A stretch of 64,000 nucleotides of DNA from Haloarcula rubripromontorii (GCF_001280425.1 NZ_LIUF01000003.1:186001-250000); one strand, 5' to 3'; positions 52,323-61,403 are shown, numbered from the stretch's first letter. The notes: generated by a model from the sequence alone, not told the origin. Numbers and translations are program-made.

Positions 52323-54017
52323 ATGTCGCGACGGAACGGCGGGCTGTTTCCGGCGGACCTGCAGACAATTGCCCGGGATATCGGCTCGCTTCTGCTGATG
52401 GAGGCTGGGCTGATGACGATCACGGCCGTGGTTGCGCTGGGCTTTCGGGAGTTCTACGCCGCTTTTGGGTTCGTCACTGCGGCCGGAATGACCGCCGCTG
52501 TCGGCGGCCTCGCGACTCGTGGGTTCGCCGATGCCCCGGCCCCGAAGATGAAACATGGGATGGTCATCGCTGCCGGCGGGTGGCTGCTGGTCGCTGCGTT
52601 CGGGGCACTCCCGCTCCTGTTGACCGCGTGGTTCACGCCCCCCGCCGTCATGGACACGTTCGTTCCGGTCGGGATGGACACGAGTACGTGGGAGCCGATC
52701 AGAGTCGGAGGGACGACAACGCTCTCCAGTCTCGCATACTTCCGAAACCCGCTCCACGCCTTCTTCGAGAGCATGAGCGGGTGGACAGGGAGCGGCCTGA
52801 CGATGGCGATTCACGAGCCCTCGCTGCCCCGCGCAGTCCAGTGGTGGCGGTCGTTCATCCAGTACGTCGGCGGCGTCGGCGTCATCGTCCTGACCGTGTC
52901 TATCCTTTCACGGCCCGGTAGCGGCAGTTACGCGCTCTATCAGAGCGAGGCCCGCGAAGAAAAGATCCATCCAAGCGTCGTCTCCACCGTCCGAACGGTC
53001 TGGAAACTCGTCGCCGGCTACACAGTGCTTTCCTTCGCATTGCTGTTCGGTGCGATTCTCGCCAGTGACAGCGAGTACGCCGAGTCGCTGCCGCTGTGGG
53101 AGGTCGCGTGGCAGGCGCTCAATCATGCCATGACCGGGCTCACGACTGGCGGATTCTCGGTCACCGACAATTCGATTGCGACGTACAACTCACCGCTCGT
53201 CGAGACCGTTCTGTTGCCGATTATGATTCTCGGCGCGATTGCGTTTCCCGTCCACTACGTCGTCTTACACGACAGGGAGGTTCGCGAACTCGTGTCGGAC
53301 CTGCAGACCCGCTGGCTGTTCATCCTGCTTGTAATCGGCGTCGTCGCTCTCTCAGCACAAAACGTGTGGTCAGTCTCCGAGACAACCGGCGCGTTCGCCA
53401 CACAGTCGTTTCTCCCGTTTTCCGTGCCGATGCTCGACGCCGCACAGCTCGATGCGGTTCGGGACTCGACGTTTCAGTGGGTCAGCGCCCTCAGCTGTAC
53501 CGGCTACCAATCGGCTCCAATCGGTCGCTGGCTGGCCGGCGGCAAAGTGCTCGTAGCCGGCGCGATGGTGCTTGGCGGTGCTGCAGGGTCCACTGTCGGA
53601 GGCATCAAACTCATCCGGGGGTACACCATCGTTCGCGGCATCGTCTGGCAGTTCTCGCGGGTGTTTCTCCCGACAAATGCAGTGGTTACGGCCCGCATCG
53701 GCGACCGAACACTTGACCGCGAGTCGATGGAGCGGGAGTTCAGCGAAGCGGCCATCGTGACGCTGCTGTGGCTCATCGTTCTCGTCACCAGCAGTGTCGT
53801 TCTCACCAACGTCGCAGGCCCCGCGTTTGGCTACGCTGATGCCCTGTTCGAAGTGGCCAGCGCGCAGGGGAACGTCGGCCTTTCGACAGGTATCACCGGC
53901 CCGTCGATGTCCCCGCTCGCAGAGGGGATGTTCGTGCTGAACATGTGGGTCGGCCGCCTGGAGATCATCCCGATACTCGTGTTCATCCGCGCTGGACTGT
54001 ACGGGCTAGACCCGTAA
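52323..54017 (+). CDS. trkH: Trk potassium transporter membrane subunit TrkH (first copy)
   Basis: A 564-residue membrane protein of the SKT superfamily with four degenerate M1-P-M2 repeats. Filter-like loops are visible as MSGWTGSGLT, GLTTGGFSVT, SCTGYQSAP and AQGNVGLSTG. It has about 60 extra N-terminal residues and a 45-residue loop after helix two relative to the second copy. It is co-transcribed with trkA. It pairs with the convergent gene cluster at 54469-56004. Confidence 0.92.
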   Translation: MSRRNGGLFPADLQTIARDIGSLLLMEAGLMTITAVVALGFREFYAAFGFVTAAGMTAAVGGLATRGFADAPAPKMKHGMVIAAGGWLLVAAFGALPLLLTAWFTPPAVMDTFVPVGMDTSTWEPIRVGGTTTLSSLAYFRNPLHAFFESMSGWTGSGLTMAIHEPSLPRAVQWWRSFIQYVGGVGVIVLTVSILSRPGSGSYALYQSEAREEKIHPSVVSTVRTVWKLVAGYTVLSFALLFGAILASDSEYAESLPLWEVAWQALNHAMTGLTTGGFSVTDNSIATYNSPLVETVLLPIMILGAIAFPVHYVVLHDREVRELVSDLQTRWLFILLVIGVVALSAQNVWSVSETTGAFATQSFLPFSVPMLDAAQLDAVRDSTFQWVSALSCTGYQSAPIGRWLAGGKVLVAGAMVLGGAAGSTVGGIKLIRGYTIVRGIVWQFSRVFLPTNAVVTARIGDRTLDRESMEREFSEAAIVTLLWLIVLVTSSVVLTNVAGPAFGYADALFEVASAQGNVGLSTGITGPSMSPLAEGMFVLNMWVGRLEIIPILVFIRAGLYGLDP

Positions 54018-54044
54018 GCTGTCGGCTATCCCTCCAGCCGTCCC

Positions 54045-54401
54045 TTACTCTTCGTCAGGATACACCTCGCCGAGAAACATCCAGCGGACTTTCGTGCCGC
54101 CTTCGGGTCTGGTCTCCTCCTTGACATGGTACAGATACGGGCCGTGTGGGCAGTCTTCGCAGTCTTCAGCACAGGTCGTCCGCTTCACCACCTCGGTGTA
54201 ACCATCGCGTTTGGTGGCTCGAAGGATCTCCTCGTTGGGACCCGGCTCCACCGGCGATTGCGTCTCGTCGTGGAACCGCAGGAGTTCCTGCGCGTAGATA
54301 ATTGTATTGCGGAGTTCGTCGGGCGTCAACTGTGGCAGTTCCGCCGCCACCGGATCCGGAACTCCCTCAGGGGGTGTCGGTTCGTTTTCATGACTGGACA
54401 T
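54045..54401 (-). CDS. DUF6788-like cysteine-containing protein
   Basis: A 118-residue acidic protein. A helical middle (LTPDELRNTIIYAQELLRFH) precedes a C-terminal basic/aromatic module CAEDCEDCPHGPYLYHVKEE and VRWMFLGEVYP, which resembles DUF6788, a small domain found near mobile DNA and in haloarchaeal proteins. Its cysteines (C-x3-C-x2-C) could bind zinc. The ATG at 54401 has a GGTTATATGCC box (54423-54432) 26 bases upstream, so the longer frame is rejected. The promoter lies inside the upstream trkH coding region's 3' end spacing. Confidence 0.72.
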   Translation of the reverse strand: MSSHENEPTPPEGVPDPVAAELPQLTPDELRNTIIYAQELLRFHDETQSPVEPGPNEEILRATKRDGYTEVVKRTTCAEDCEDCPHGPYLYHVKEETRPEGGTKVRWMFLGEVYPDEE

Positions 54402-54468
54402 ACCGCCATCTCTGTCTGGTAGGCATATAACCGAACTGCCAGCTACAGGTAGAAAGAGTCTCTCGGAC

Positions 54469-56004
54469 TCACTCGTTCCAGAACGCACCGGTAAATAGCA
54501 CGAACACCGGAATTATCTCTAACCGACCGATCCACATCAGGAATATCATCAGCAGTTTGCTGGTCTCCGGGAAGCGTTCGTAGGTCCCGAACGGCCCCAG
54601 AAACCCGAACCCGGGACCGATATTTCCGATAGTCGCTAAGCTTGCGCTGAAGGCTTCAAGCACAGTTAGTTCGAGCCCGACACGGCCCGCATCGAGGAGG
54701 AGGAACACCGTCGCGATACCGAGCGTGAGCAGGTACAACAGCGTGAATCCGTATATCGCGTTGATAACGCCTTCGTCGATGACCTGCCCGCCGAGCCGGA
54801 CTGGTTTGACGGCGCTGGGATGGGCTGTCGTGAACAGTTGGCGTCGGATACTCTTGAACACGACGAGCCATCGGACGATCTTGATACCGCCACCGGTCGA
54901 CCCTGCGGAGCCGCCAATAAACATCGCGAACAACAGGACACCCTGTGCTGTGCTGCCCCACTCGGCAAAGTTGCTCGTCGCATACCCGGTCGAGTTCAGC
55001 AGCGAAGCGACCTGAAACGTGGCCTGCCGGAGCGAGTTTTCAAGCGCCCCCTGCGTGATACCACCGATTTCAAGCGGCGGCGCAGACCCGGTGAACAGCA
55101 GCCCCCAGAGGATGACGGCCACGCCGGCGTTCGCACCGAGGTACGCCTGCAGCTCGCGGTCCTTGAGGAAGGCGGCGTAGTCATCCTGCAACAGGAGGTA
55201 AAACAGCGCGAAGTTCATCCCGGCAATGAGCATGAACGGAACGACGACCCACTGGACGGCCGGCGAGAAGTAGGCGATACTCTCAGCCTGTGGGGAGAAG
55301 CCGCCAGTCGGCAGCGTCGTGAACCCGTGGGCAACGGCGTTGTACGCGTTCATGTTCGGAGCCATCGATGTCTGGCTGAGGCCAAACAGGATGAGGACGA
55401 GCAGGACAGTAAAGCCCAGATAGAACAGCCAGAGCAGTCGGGCGGTCTCGGCTATCTTCGGCGTCAGCTTCTGGAGTTCGGGGCCGGGTGCTTCCGATTC
55501 GATCAACTGCGCCCCGTTGACGGCTGCCTCCGGAAGAATGGCAACCATCAGGACGATGATACCCATCCCGCCGAGCCACTGCGTGAGCTGTCGCCACATC
55601 AACAGCGCGTGGGAGTGCTGAGCGAACGATATCTCCGCAGTTGCGGTCGCGCCAGTGGTCGTAAATCCGGACATCGACTCGAACAGCGCGTTCACGGGCT
55701 CACCGAGCGCTGATTCGGTCCCATACCCGGCGATAACGTAGGGGATAGCGCCGATAACCGCGACAGCACCCCAAGAGAGGCCGACGAACAGCAGCGCTTC
55801 GCGTGGTCCGAGTTCGTGACTGTCGCTGACTTGCTCCAGCGCCACGCCGACCGTGATGGCGACCGCGATAGAAATCAGGAAGGCAGCGGTATCGTCTCCG
55901 TACAGCAAAGCAATCCCGAGCGGGACCAGCATTGCGACGGCGAGATATTTAATCACAGTGCCGGTCAAGGCGATACTCTGTCGCCAGTCGACACGAATCG
56001 ACAT
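54469..56004 (-). CDS. trkH: Trk potassium transporter membrane subunit TrkH (second copy)
   Basis: A 511-residue SKT-superfamily channel protein. Filter loops are MSGFTTTGATAT, FTTLPTGGFSPQ, LNSTGYATSNF and TIGNIGPGFGFLGP. It is distinct from the upstream copy at 52323-54017 and lies convergent to it, with no trkA of its own, so it may use the single TrkA or a paralogue elsewhere. The ATG at 56004 follows a GTG one codon before. It is the fourth gene of the potassium block. Confidence 0.92.
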   Translation of the reverse strand: MSIRVDWRQSIALTGTVIKYLAVAMLVPLGIALLYGDDTAAFLISIAVAITVGVALEQVSDSHELGPREALLFVGLSWGAVAVIGAIPYVIAGYGTESALGEPVNALFESMSGFTTTGATATAEISFAQHSHALLMWRQLTQWLGGMGIIVLMVAILPEAAVNGAQLIESEAPGPELQKLTPKIAETARLLWLFYLGFTVLLVLILFGLSQTSMAPNMNAYNAVAHGFTTLPTGGFSPQAESIAYFSPAVQWVVVPFMLIAGMNFALFYLLLQDDYAAFLKDRELQAYLGANAGVAVILWGLLFTGSAPPLEIGGITQGALENSLRQATFQVASLLNSTGYATSNFAEWGSTAQGVLLFAMFIGGSAGSTGGGIKIVRWLVVFKSIRRQLFTTAHPSAVKPVRLGGQVIDEGVINAIYGFTLLYLLTLGIATVFLLLDAGRVGLELTVLEAFSASLATIGNIGPGFGFLGPFGTYERFPETSKLLMIFLMWIGRLEIIPVFVLFTGAFWNE

Positions 56005-56211
56005 CACTGAACACCGACCATTACCTGACGCTCACACACCCGCTATCAAAAAGCCCCGCGTTCTAACAGCGCTGTTTCCGGTGCCGCTCCTCGTTTTCAG
56101 CGTCGCTTCGGCGGGTTCCTGTTCCGTCCTGACAGCGTATCGAATCGTATGTAGTATCGTCGTCCGATGTTACTTTGCCGCTGGAACTGCCGGCGACGCT
56201 GAACTGACGAG
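56005..56211. other. Intergenic region between trkH and the cohesin block
   Basis: 207 bases with no convincing coding frame or strong promoter on either strand; the sequence has ordinary composition. Confidence 0.4.
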
Positions 56212-56634
56212 TTAGGCGTGGCCGTGTTCTCTTGCCCCCTCGCGGATCTTCTGTGCCCGCTTTCGGACCCGTGAGACGTACCGCTCGATTTTCTCCGGTT
56301 TCTCGCCGTAGAACGACGCAGCCCAGTGGACGTCGACGCCCTCCTGAGTGAGGAAGTAAGCGACGAGCGTGTCACGGCCCGCCTGTATGACCGTTGGAGG
56401 TACGCCGCGGTCGCCGGTTCCGGCTTCCTGAAAGCCGTTCACGTCGAAGTACACGTCGGCGTATAGCGTCGCCATCTCGGGGTCAGCAAACGTGATCCCT
56501 TCGTGGTCCGGGGCCTCGAACCGATACCGCGTGTCACCCTCGACTGTCGTTCGCTCGACGATGCGCACGTCGAGGATGTACTCGCGGTAGGCGGAACTGT
56601 CAGTCGATGCAGCAGCGGTGTCTGATTCTGGCAT
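56212..56634 (-). CDS. Uncharacterised haloarchaeal protein beside the cohesin gene
   Basis: A 140-residue cytoplasmic protein. The N-terminal half has a beta-rich pattern (YILDVRIVERTTVEGDTRYR), and the C-terminal half ends with a strongly basic helix EKIERYVSRVRKRAQKIREG that could contact nucleic acid. I do not recognise the family. It lies 18 bases downstream of the cohesin-protein gene on the same strand, so it may be part of that operon. Confidence 0.62.
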   Translation of the reverse strand: MPESDTAAASTDSSAYREYILDVRIVERTTVEGDTRYRFEAPDHEGITFADPEMATLYADVYFDVNGFQEAGTGDRGVPPTVIQAGRDTLVAYFLTQEGVDVHWAASFYGEKPEKIERYVSRVRKRAQKIREGAREHGHA

Positions 56635-56652
56635 GAATTGGTCGGTTTGGTG

Positions 56653-57402
56653 CTACGGTTGCCGGCTTGTTCTGGCCGCGAGCGCTGCCACCGTGGCGAG
56701 TGAAGCGAGGACCAGCGCTATCGGGAGTGCCCCGTTCGCGCCGGTCGTCGACTGCTCGCCGCCCGTGGAGTTGTCCACTGTGGGTCCTGCGGCATTCGCG
56801 GTACCCGCTGACTCGGCTGTGGGCTCGCTGGCCGGTGACGATGCTTCGGTCGCGGCCGCCGCTGGCTCAGTCATCGCGCCCGGTGATACAGCGAGCGCCG
56901 TCGGCTCGGTCGCCGGCTCGACTGCGCCGCCGCCGTCGGCATCGATTTGGCTCGACGCAACGGTCACCTGCGTCTCGCCGCCGTCGACGCCAGCGAGCTG
57001 GATCGTCGCGAGCGTCACGTCGCTGGCACCGGGTTCGATCTGCCCGTCGAGATCAGCCGCCTCAAGCGTGATTGTCCCGCCGTCTGCGCTAATGACGGGG
57101 TCAGTCGTGAGACTGAGGCTGTCTGGGTAACTCGCGTTTTCGAATCGGGCGACAGCGGGGTCGTCAACTGTGAGTTCGAGCTGGTAGCCCGCCAGTCCGT
57201 CCGGCGCGCTGGTGAGGACGACCGGGACGGCCATCGTTTCACCGGCGGCGACGGAGTCGGTCTCGATGCTGATTGTCGGCGTACTCTGCCCTGCAGTGAG
57301 CGCGGGGACCGTCCCTGCGAGGCAGACGAGCGCGACGAGCGCGAGCAGGATGCCAGCGGCTCGGACGCAACCGCGTATGGAACAAGTGGTGTCGTCGGTC
57401 AT
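56653..57402 (-). CDS. Membrane-anchored cohesin-domain protein
   Basis: A 249-residue surface protein. It has a Sec-type signal peptide (hydrophobic stretch about residues 12-37), a cohesin-like beta-sandwich (about 42-165, with DGLAGYQLELTVDDP and ASYPDSLSLT), a low-complexity Ala/Glu/Ser/Thr/Pro stalk (170-222) and a C-terminal transmembrane helix (ALPIALVLASLATVAALAA) with a short basic tail. The domain is visibly homologous to the cohesin in the PhoX-type protein encoded 43 bases upstream. The anchor and stalk make it a candidate scaffold for a dockerin-bearing enzyme. Confidence 0.82.
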   Translation of the reverse strand: MTDDTTCSIRGCVRAAGILLALVALVCLAGTVPALTAGQSTPTISIETDSVAAGETMAVPVVLTSAPDGLAGYQLELTVDDPAVARFENASYPDSLSLTTDPVISADGGTITLEAADLDGQIEPGASDVTLATIQLAGVDGGETQVTVASSQIDADGGGAVEPATEPTALAVSPGAMTEPAAAATEASSPASEPTAESAGTANAAGPTVDNSTGGEQSTTGANGALPIALVLASLATVAALAARTSRQP

Positions 57403-57445
57403 TGTATTGCTGTATCGAAAGATGGCGGAATCTCGGTTGCGGCCG

Positions 57446-60112
57446 TTAGTTGACCTCTTCGTAGAGCGCCGTCACGTCCGCGAAGTCGAGTTTGCCGTTC
57501 TCGTTGAAGTCGTACGCGCCGGTGTTCAGCTGGACGCTGTCGGAGTCCATGTTCGAGAACAGCACCTGCACGTCCTCGTAGTCGAGGCGGCCGTTGCCGT
57601 TGAGGTCCTCGAAATGGCCGTCGCCGTCTGGATCAGTCGGCGCGTCGTCGCCGACGATCGTTTGCGGGCCGCCCACGACGATACCGTTCCGAGCTTCTGC
57701 CTCGATGGCGTTGCCGTTCTCGTCGTCCATCTGCTCGATTGAGACGGTTAGATCGGTCGTGCCACCGCCGTTGGCGCGGACGTCGAGCGCCGCGAGTTCC
57801 ACGTCCATCGCGCCGGACTGGACGTTTGTATTGACATCGGCGACACGGATCGTCGCCGACGAGCCGTCGTCGCTGATGGAACTCTCGGTGAGTCCGAGCG
57901 CGTCGGGGAAGGAGACGCCGGTGATAGACGCGATTTCCGGGTTCGATACGCTGACGGTGAGTCGAGCGCCGGAGAAGCCAGCGGGGAGCGACGAGGCGGT
58001 CAGCGAGACGGTGCCTGTCGACCCGCTGCCGACCGCGGCGGAGTTGGCGTTGACGACGACGTTGGGCTGATAGACGTAGAGGCCGTCGTTGGGGTACGAG
58101 CGAGCGGGGCCGCCGAAGCCGTCCTCACAGCAGAGTACGCGACCGTCACGCATCGTGTAGACGTTGTCGATGTTTCGGAGCGCATCGTTTGCGTCTTCCG
58201 GGGAGTCGGTGAAGTCGGGGCCAGTGATGACCGGTTCGAGCGTCGAGACGTTGTAGTCTGATTCCAGCACACCGCGGTAGACGACGCCGCCGTCGACGCG
58301 GTCCATCTGGATGTCGCCCTCGTCGTCCGCGAGCGCGTCGTTGAACTCTGAAATGCCGAAGTAGATGAAATCGCCGGGCTGGGAGTCGTCGACGCTGTCG
58401 ACGCCCTCGGCCTTGTTGAACTCGATTGACGCGCCGATTTCCTTGGCGGCCGCGCGGGTCTCCAGAAACGGGATGCGGCGGAGTTCCTCGTCGACACCGT
58501 CGGGGCCGTTCGCCTCGTACTGCTCGGCCCACTCGATGATTTCCTCGTTCGAAATGTAGTTCTGGTTCCCGTTCTCGATGACTTCGAGGTCGGCCTGCTT
58601 GATCGTCTCCTCGGTCACTTCGTCGCCCGCCGCCCAGTCGGCGTGGGCGCTGAGGTAGTCGGCCTGGGTCACGTCGTCGTACTCGGAGATCCAGGACTCG
58701 ACCTCGGCGTTTGTGGCGTGGCCCAGTTCGATCCACTCGATTTCCAGCGGGGTCTGTGCCGGGGAGTTGCGCTGGCCGGCCTCTGCGGCGTTGGCCGCGT
58801 CGTTGGTAATCTTCGGTGCGTACAGCGTCCCGGCGACATCCATGGGGTCCTCGTACTCCGGGATCGGCTCGTCGGCGACGAACTTGTAGATGCCCTTGCT
58901 GTCGCCGTCGGAACAGCCGTAGAGGGTCCGCTGGTCGCCTTCGATGTCGGGGGCCTCCCACGAGGCCCGCCCCATCACGTAGTACTTGACCGCTTCCGGC
59001 TCGTCGGCGGTCGGCTCCCGGAAGTCGACGAAGTAGCCGTACCGGTACGGGTTCGGGTACACGTCGTCAAGCAGCGTCGTCGCGAGGTTCTCGCCGTCGC
59101 CCTGGTCGTCGCGCTCCGCGCCGAGGTAGTACGCGAGGAACTCGACGCCGGTGAGCGCCCAAGAGCCCTGGGCATAGAAGTTCGATTCGAGGTCGCCGTT
59201 CTCCGCGTAGGTCTCGATAGCGCCCGAGATATCGCTGGGGTTCGGTCGGTTCCAGAACTGACACCCGCCGATGAGTCCCTCGCCCGACTCCGCCTCGACG
59301 ATGTCGCTCACCGTCGCCGTCAGACTAACGCGGGGATGTGCGTAGTTCTCCTCGGCAGAAATCATCGTTCCCCACGGACTGAGGTCGCCGTAGCAGTTGA
59401 TCCGCGTCCCGCCGTGTTCGCGGAGCGACTCGGTGTTCGTGAGGTTCATCGCGTTCTCGGTGTCCGCGCTCCACTCGCCGTTCTCGTCCTGGCTGAGCGG
59501 AACCCGCGAGACGCATCCGGGGCTGTTCTCCCAGTTCGTGAACAGGTAGCCCTCGGTCCCCTCGTCGTTGCTCGGGACGAACTGGTTGCAGTCGGGGTTC
59601 GTCGCCGCGCCGCCGTACTGTGTGCCCGCGAAGTTCTCCTGGGTGATGTCCGTCCCGTCGGGCGTCTGAACCACGCCGAGGCGTGCCTCGCCGCCGTTGA
59701 TCGGTTCACGGCCCTGGACGAGAATTTCGTAGTCGCCGGCCGCGGACCGGACCTGTCGCTGTTTCTCTTCGGTGTCCGGAATTCCCACCTCCGGGAAGTC
59801 GTCGTTGCTCCCGTCGAACTCAAACTGGAAGCCGCTGAAATAGCCCACCGCGGCCCGTCCGAACGGTTCGGGATTCTCCCCTTCCGGGTGCTGGAGGCTG
59901 TACAGCAGTGATCCGTCCTCGAAGACGAACGGTCCCGTCACCTCCGCACCGAACGCCGTCGTCGAGAACCGTTTGAGACTCCCGGCGACGCTCGGCGCGC
60001 CCGGTGTGTCTGTCTCTTCGACCTCTTCCCCGCTTGCCACGCCGATGACGCTGGCCCCAAGCGCAGCAGCCACCGATTGTGAAAGTACCTGCCGTCGAGT
60101 GAAATCGACCAT
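57446..60112 (-). CDS. Tat-exported PhoX-type phosphatase with cohesin and dockerin domains
   Basis: An 888-residue extracellular protein. It has a Tat-like signal (MVDFTRRQVLSQSVAAALGA), a DUF839/PhoX beta-propeller (about residues 45-680, with GDLSPWGTMISAEENYAHP and CNQFVPSNDEGTEGYLFTNW), a cohesin domain (685-815) and a C-terminal dockerin (828-888) with two calcium-binding repeats, DLNGNGRLDYEDV and DFNENGKLDFADV. The propeller should hydrolyse phosphoesters, using calcium and iron in the family. The dockerin could dock on the neighbouring cohesin protein. Substrate and partner are inferred. Confidence 0.85.
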   Translation of the reverse strand: MVDFTRRQVLSQSVAAALGASVIGVASGEEVEETDTPGAPSVAGSLKRFSTTAFGAEVTGPFVFEDGSLLYSLQHPEGENPEPFGRAAVGYFSGFQFEFDGSNDDFPEVGIPDTEEKQRQVRSAAGDYEILVQGREPINGGEARLGVVQTPDGTDITQENFAGTQYGGAATNPDCNQFVPSNDEGTEGYLFTNWENSPGCVSRVPLSQDENGEWSADTENAMNLTNTESLREHGGTRINCYGDLSPWGTMISAEENYAHPRVSLTATVSDIVEAESGEGLIGGCQFWNRPNPSDISGAIETYAENGDLESNFYAQGSWALTGVEFLAYYLGAERDDQGDGENLATTLLDDVYPNPYRYGYFVDFREPTADEPEAVKYYVMGRASWEAPDIEGDQRTLYGCSDGDSKGIYKFVADEPIPEYEDPMDVAGTLYAPKITNDAANAAEAGQRNSPAQTPLEIEWIELGHATNAEVESWISEYDDVTQADYLSAHADWAAGDEVTEETIKQADLEVIENGNQNYISNEEIIEWAEQYEANGPDGVDEELRRIPFLETRAAAKEIGASIEFNKAEGVDSVDDSQPGDFIYFGISEFNDALADDEGDIQMDRVDGGVVYRGVLESDYNVSTLEPVITGPDFTDSPEDANDALRNIDNVYTMRDGRVLCCEDGFGGPARSYPNDGLYVYQPNVVVNANSAAVGSGSTGTVSLTASSLPAGFSGARLTVSVSNPEIASITGVSFPDALGLTESSISDDGSSATIRVADVNTNVQSGAMDVELAALDVRANGGGTTDLTVSIEQMDDENGNAIEAEARNGIVVGGPQTIVGDDAPTDPDGDGHFEDLNGNGRLDYEDVQVLFSNMDSDSVQLNTGAYDFNENGKLDFADVTALYEEVN

Positions 60113-60393
60113 GCGAGTGGGGAGTAGCAGTGATTATTAAAGCAGCTTTATAATATTTGTATGATAGGTTTGGGAGCGTTTCGGTTCCCCCTGTTCTGCA
60201 CATACGTCTAACCCGGCGAACATATTATAAATAGGACTGTTTTTTCGGGATACGTACTGTATGACTCCGAGAACGTTCCCTCACGAGCCGGTTCGTACGC
60301 AGCTACTTACCAGTCGGCGAACGGGTCGCTGACGGGGTGGAACAGCCTCCGGTCGGGACAGAAATCGAGCAGGGGAGTCGCCGTAGCCAGCGG
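60113..60393. other. 281-base region with three AT-rich boxes
   Basis: It separates the PhoX-type operon from a DUF-type gene. It contains three TATA-like elements, the strongest TATTATAAATAG at 60223-60234. An ATG 27-32 bases downstream of this box on the plus strand opens a 23-codon frame (60261-60332) that ends immediately. No other gene is apparent. Confidence 0.5.
60134..60141 (-). promoter_or_regulatory. TATA box of the PhoX-cohesin operon
   Basis: TTTAATAA on the minus strand is centred 26 bases before the PhoX-type ATG. A second AT-rich box (60148-60158) and a third (60223-60234) lie further out, so more than one promoter may be used, as in phosphate-responsive genes. Confidence 0.5.
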
Positions 60394-60681
60394 CTACATC
60401 CCCATGTCGGCGGCCGGGTCGGGAATCGGCAGTGCGTTCGGCGACACACCGAGCAGTTCCGCCGCGTGGTCAAGTGCCATGTCGAAGCCGTAGTAGCGTT
60501 CCAGTTCGTCGCCCTCGGCGGTCGGTCGGACCTTCAGCATCGCGTACCCCTCGATGTTCTGGGCGACTGCGGCGCTCTCGCCATTGTTCTCGAATAGCAG
60601 CAGCCGTTCCTCGTCAGTCTCTCTGTAGGTGGCCGTGATTCCGTCAGCCGACACTTCGACAGGGAGTTCGGAGTCGGTCAT
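60394..60681 (-). CDS. Uncharacterised 95-residue haloarchaeal protein
   Basis: An acidic protein starting MTDSELPVEVSADGITATYR with a strand-rich N-terminal half (ITATYRETDEERLLLFENNG) and an amphipathic helix (FDMALDHAAELLGVSPNAL) near the C-terminus. It resembles the small DUF7111-type proteins in haloarchaea; no function is known. It diverges from the PadR regulator 86 bases away. The longer in-frame start is Arg/Cys-rich and rejected. Confidence 0.68.
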   Translation of the reverse strand: MTDSELPVEVSADGITATYRETDEERLLLFENNGESAAVAQNIEGYAMLKVRPTAEGDELERYYGFDMALDHAAELLGVSPNALPIPDPAADMGM

Positions 60682-60767
60682 CGACGGACGTATGGACCGG
60701 GGGCATGCGAACCTGACGGTCGGTTCGAAACCACAAACGCGAAGCGGATGGACCGACACCGACGCCT

Positions 60768-61058
60768 ATGGCGAAGTGGCTCCAGAGTGGTCGCCGACGC
60801 GATATGTGTGTCCTGCTGGCCGCCGCGACGGACGGGGAACTCTCCGGCCAGCGGCTGAAGACGCGGCTCGAACGCCGCTACGACACGCGAATCGAACCAA
60901 AGAGCTTCTACGGCGCGCTCGACGCGCTGGAGTCGGCCGGGTTCGTCGACCACCGCGAGGACGGCATCGCTGACAAGTACTCACTGACCGACGCCGGGGA
61001 GCAGCGGCTTCGAGACCAGTTCGAATGGATGCGGGCGGCGCTCGGCGATGGCAGCTGA
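60768..61058 (+). CDS. PadR-type winged-helix transcriptional regulator
   Basis: A 96-residue regulator with the winged-helix pattern DMCVLLAAATDGELSGQRLKTRL, FYGALDALESAGFVDHRE and KYSLTDAGEQRLRDQ. This is the minimal PadR domain without the usual dimerisation tail. It diverges from the DUF gene at 60394-60681, which it may regulate together with itself; this is inference from position. Confidence 0.82.
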   Translation: MAKWLQSGRRRDMCVLLAAATDGELSGQRLKTRLERRYDTRIEPKSFYGALDALESAGFVDHREDGIADKYSLTDAGEQRLRDQFEWMRAALGDGS

Positions 61059-61148
61059 TGCCGCTGCTCGTCGGCTCCCACCGAGTTTCGCTACGCCGGC
61101 ACTGATGGATGGGATATCCTTTTGTGAGCGGTCCCACAGCACACAGAT

Positions 61149-61403
61149 ATGTCCCTGTCCCGCTCACTCCTCCTGGCAGGTCTGGACGCCCTCCCGTTTG
61201 CGGCACTCGCCAGCATCGCAACGTATGTCTTCGCACGCACAGCGATCCGTCCGTCAGTAGTTGTCGGGATGCTCGCCGCAACGGTCGGCGTCGCGGTACT
61301 CCTCGCGCTGGGGACCATCAGCGCAAATCGGTATCGGGCGGACGGAAAATCGTTCTACTTCACGCGGGCGGTCGTCGTCGAGGGACTCCTCTCGATTCCC
61401 TAA
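61149..61403 (+). CDS. Small two-helix membrane protein
   Basis: An 84-residue protein with two hydrophobic helices (about residues 6-29 and 34-58) and a short polar tail (RYRADGKSFYF). It has a GATATCCTTTT element about 30-35 bases upstream. Its stop overlaps the stop of the convergent acyl-CoA dehydrogenase gene (61400-61403). Function unknown. Confidence 0.68.
   Translation: MSLSRSLLLAGLDALPFAALASIATYVFARTAIRPSVVVGMLAATVGVAVLLALGTISANRYRADGKSFYFTRAVVVEGLLSIP

Noticed and set aside
58643-59911. 422-codon plus-strand ORF
   Set aside because: Antisense to the PhoX-type phosphatase; no motif and non-acidic.
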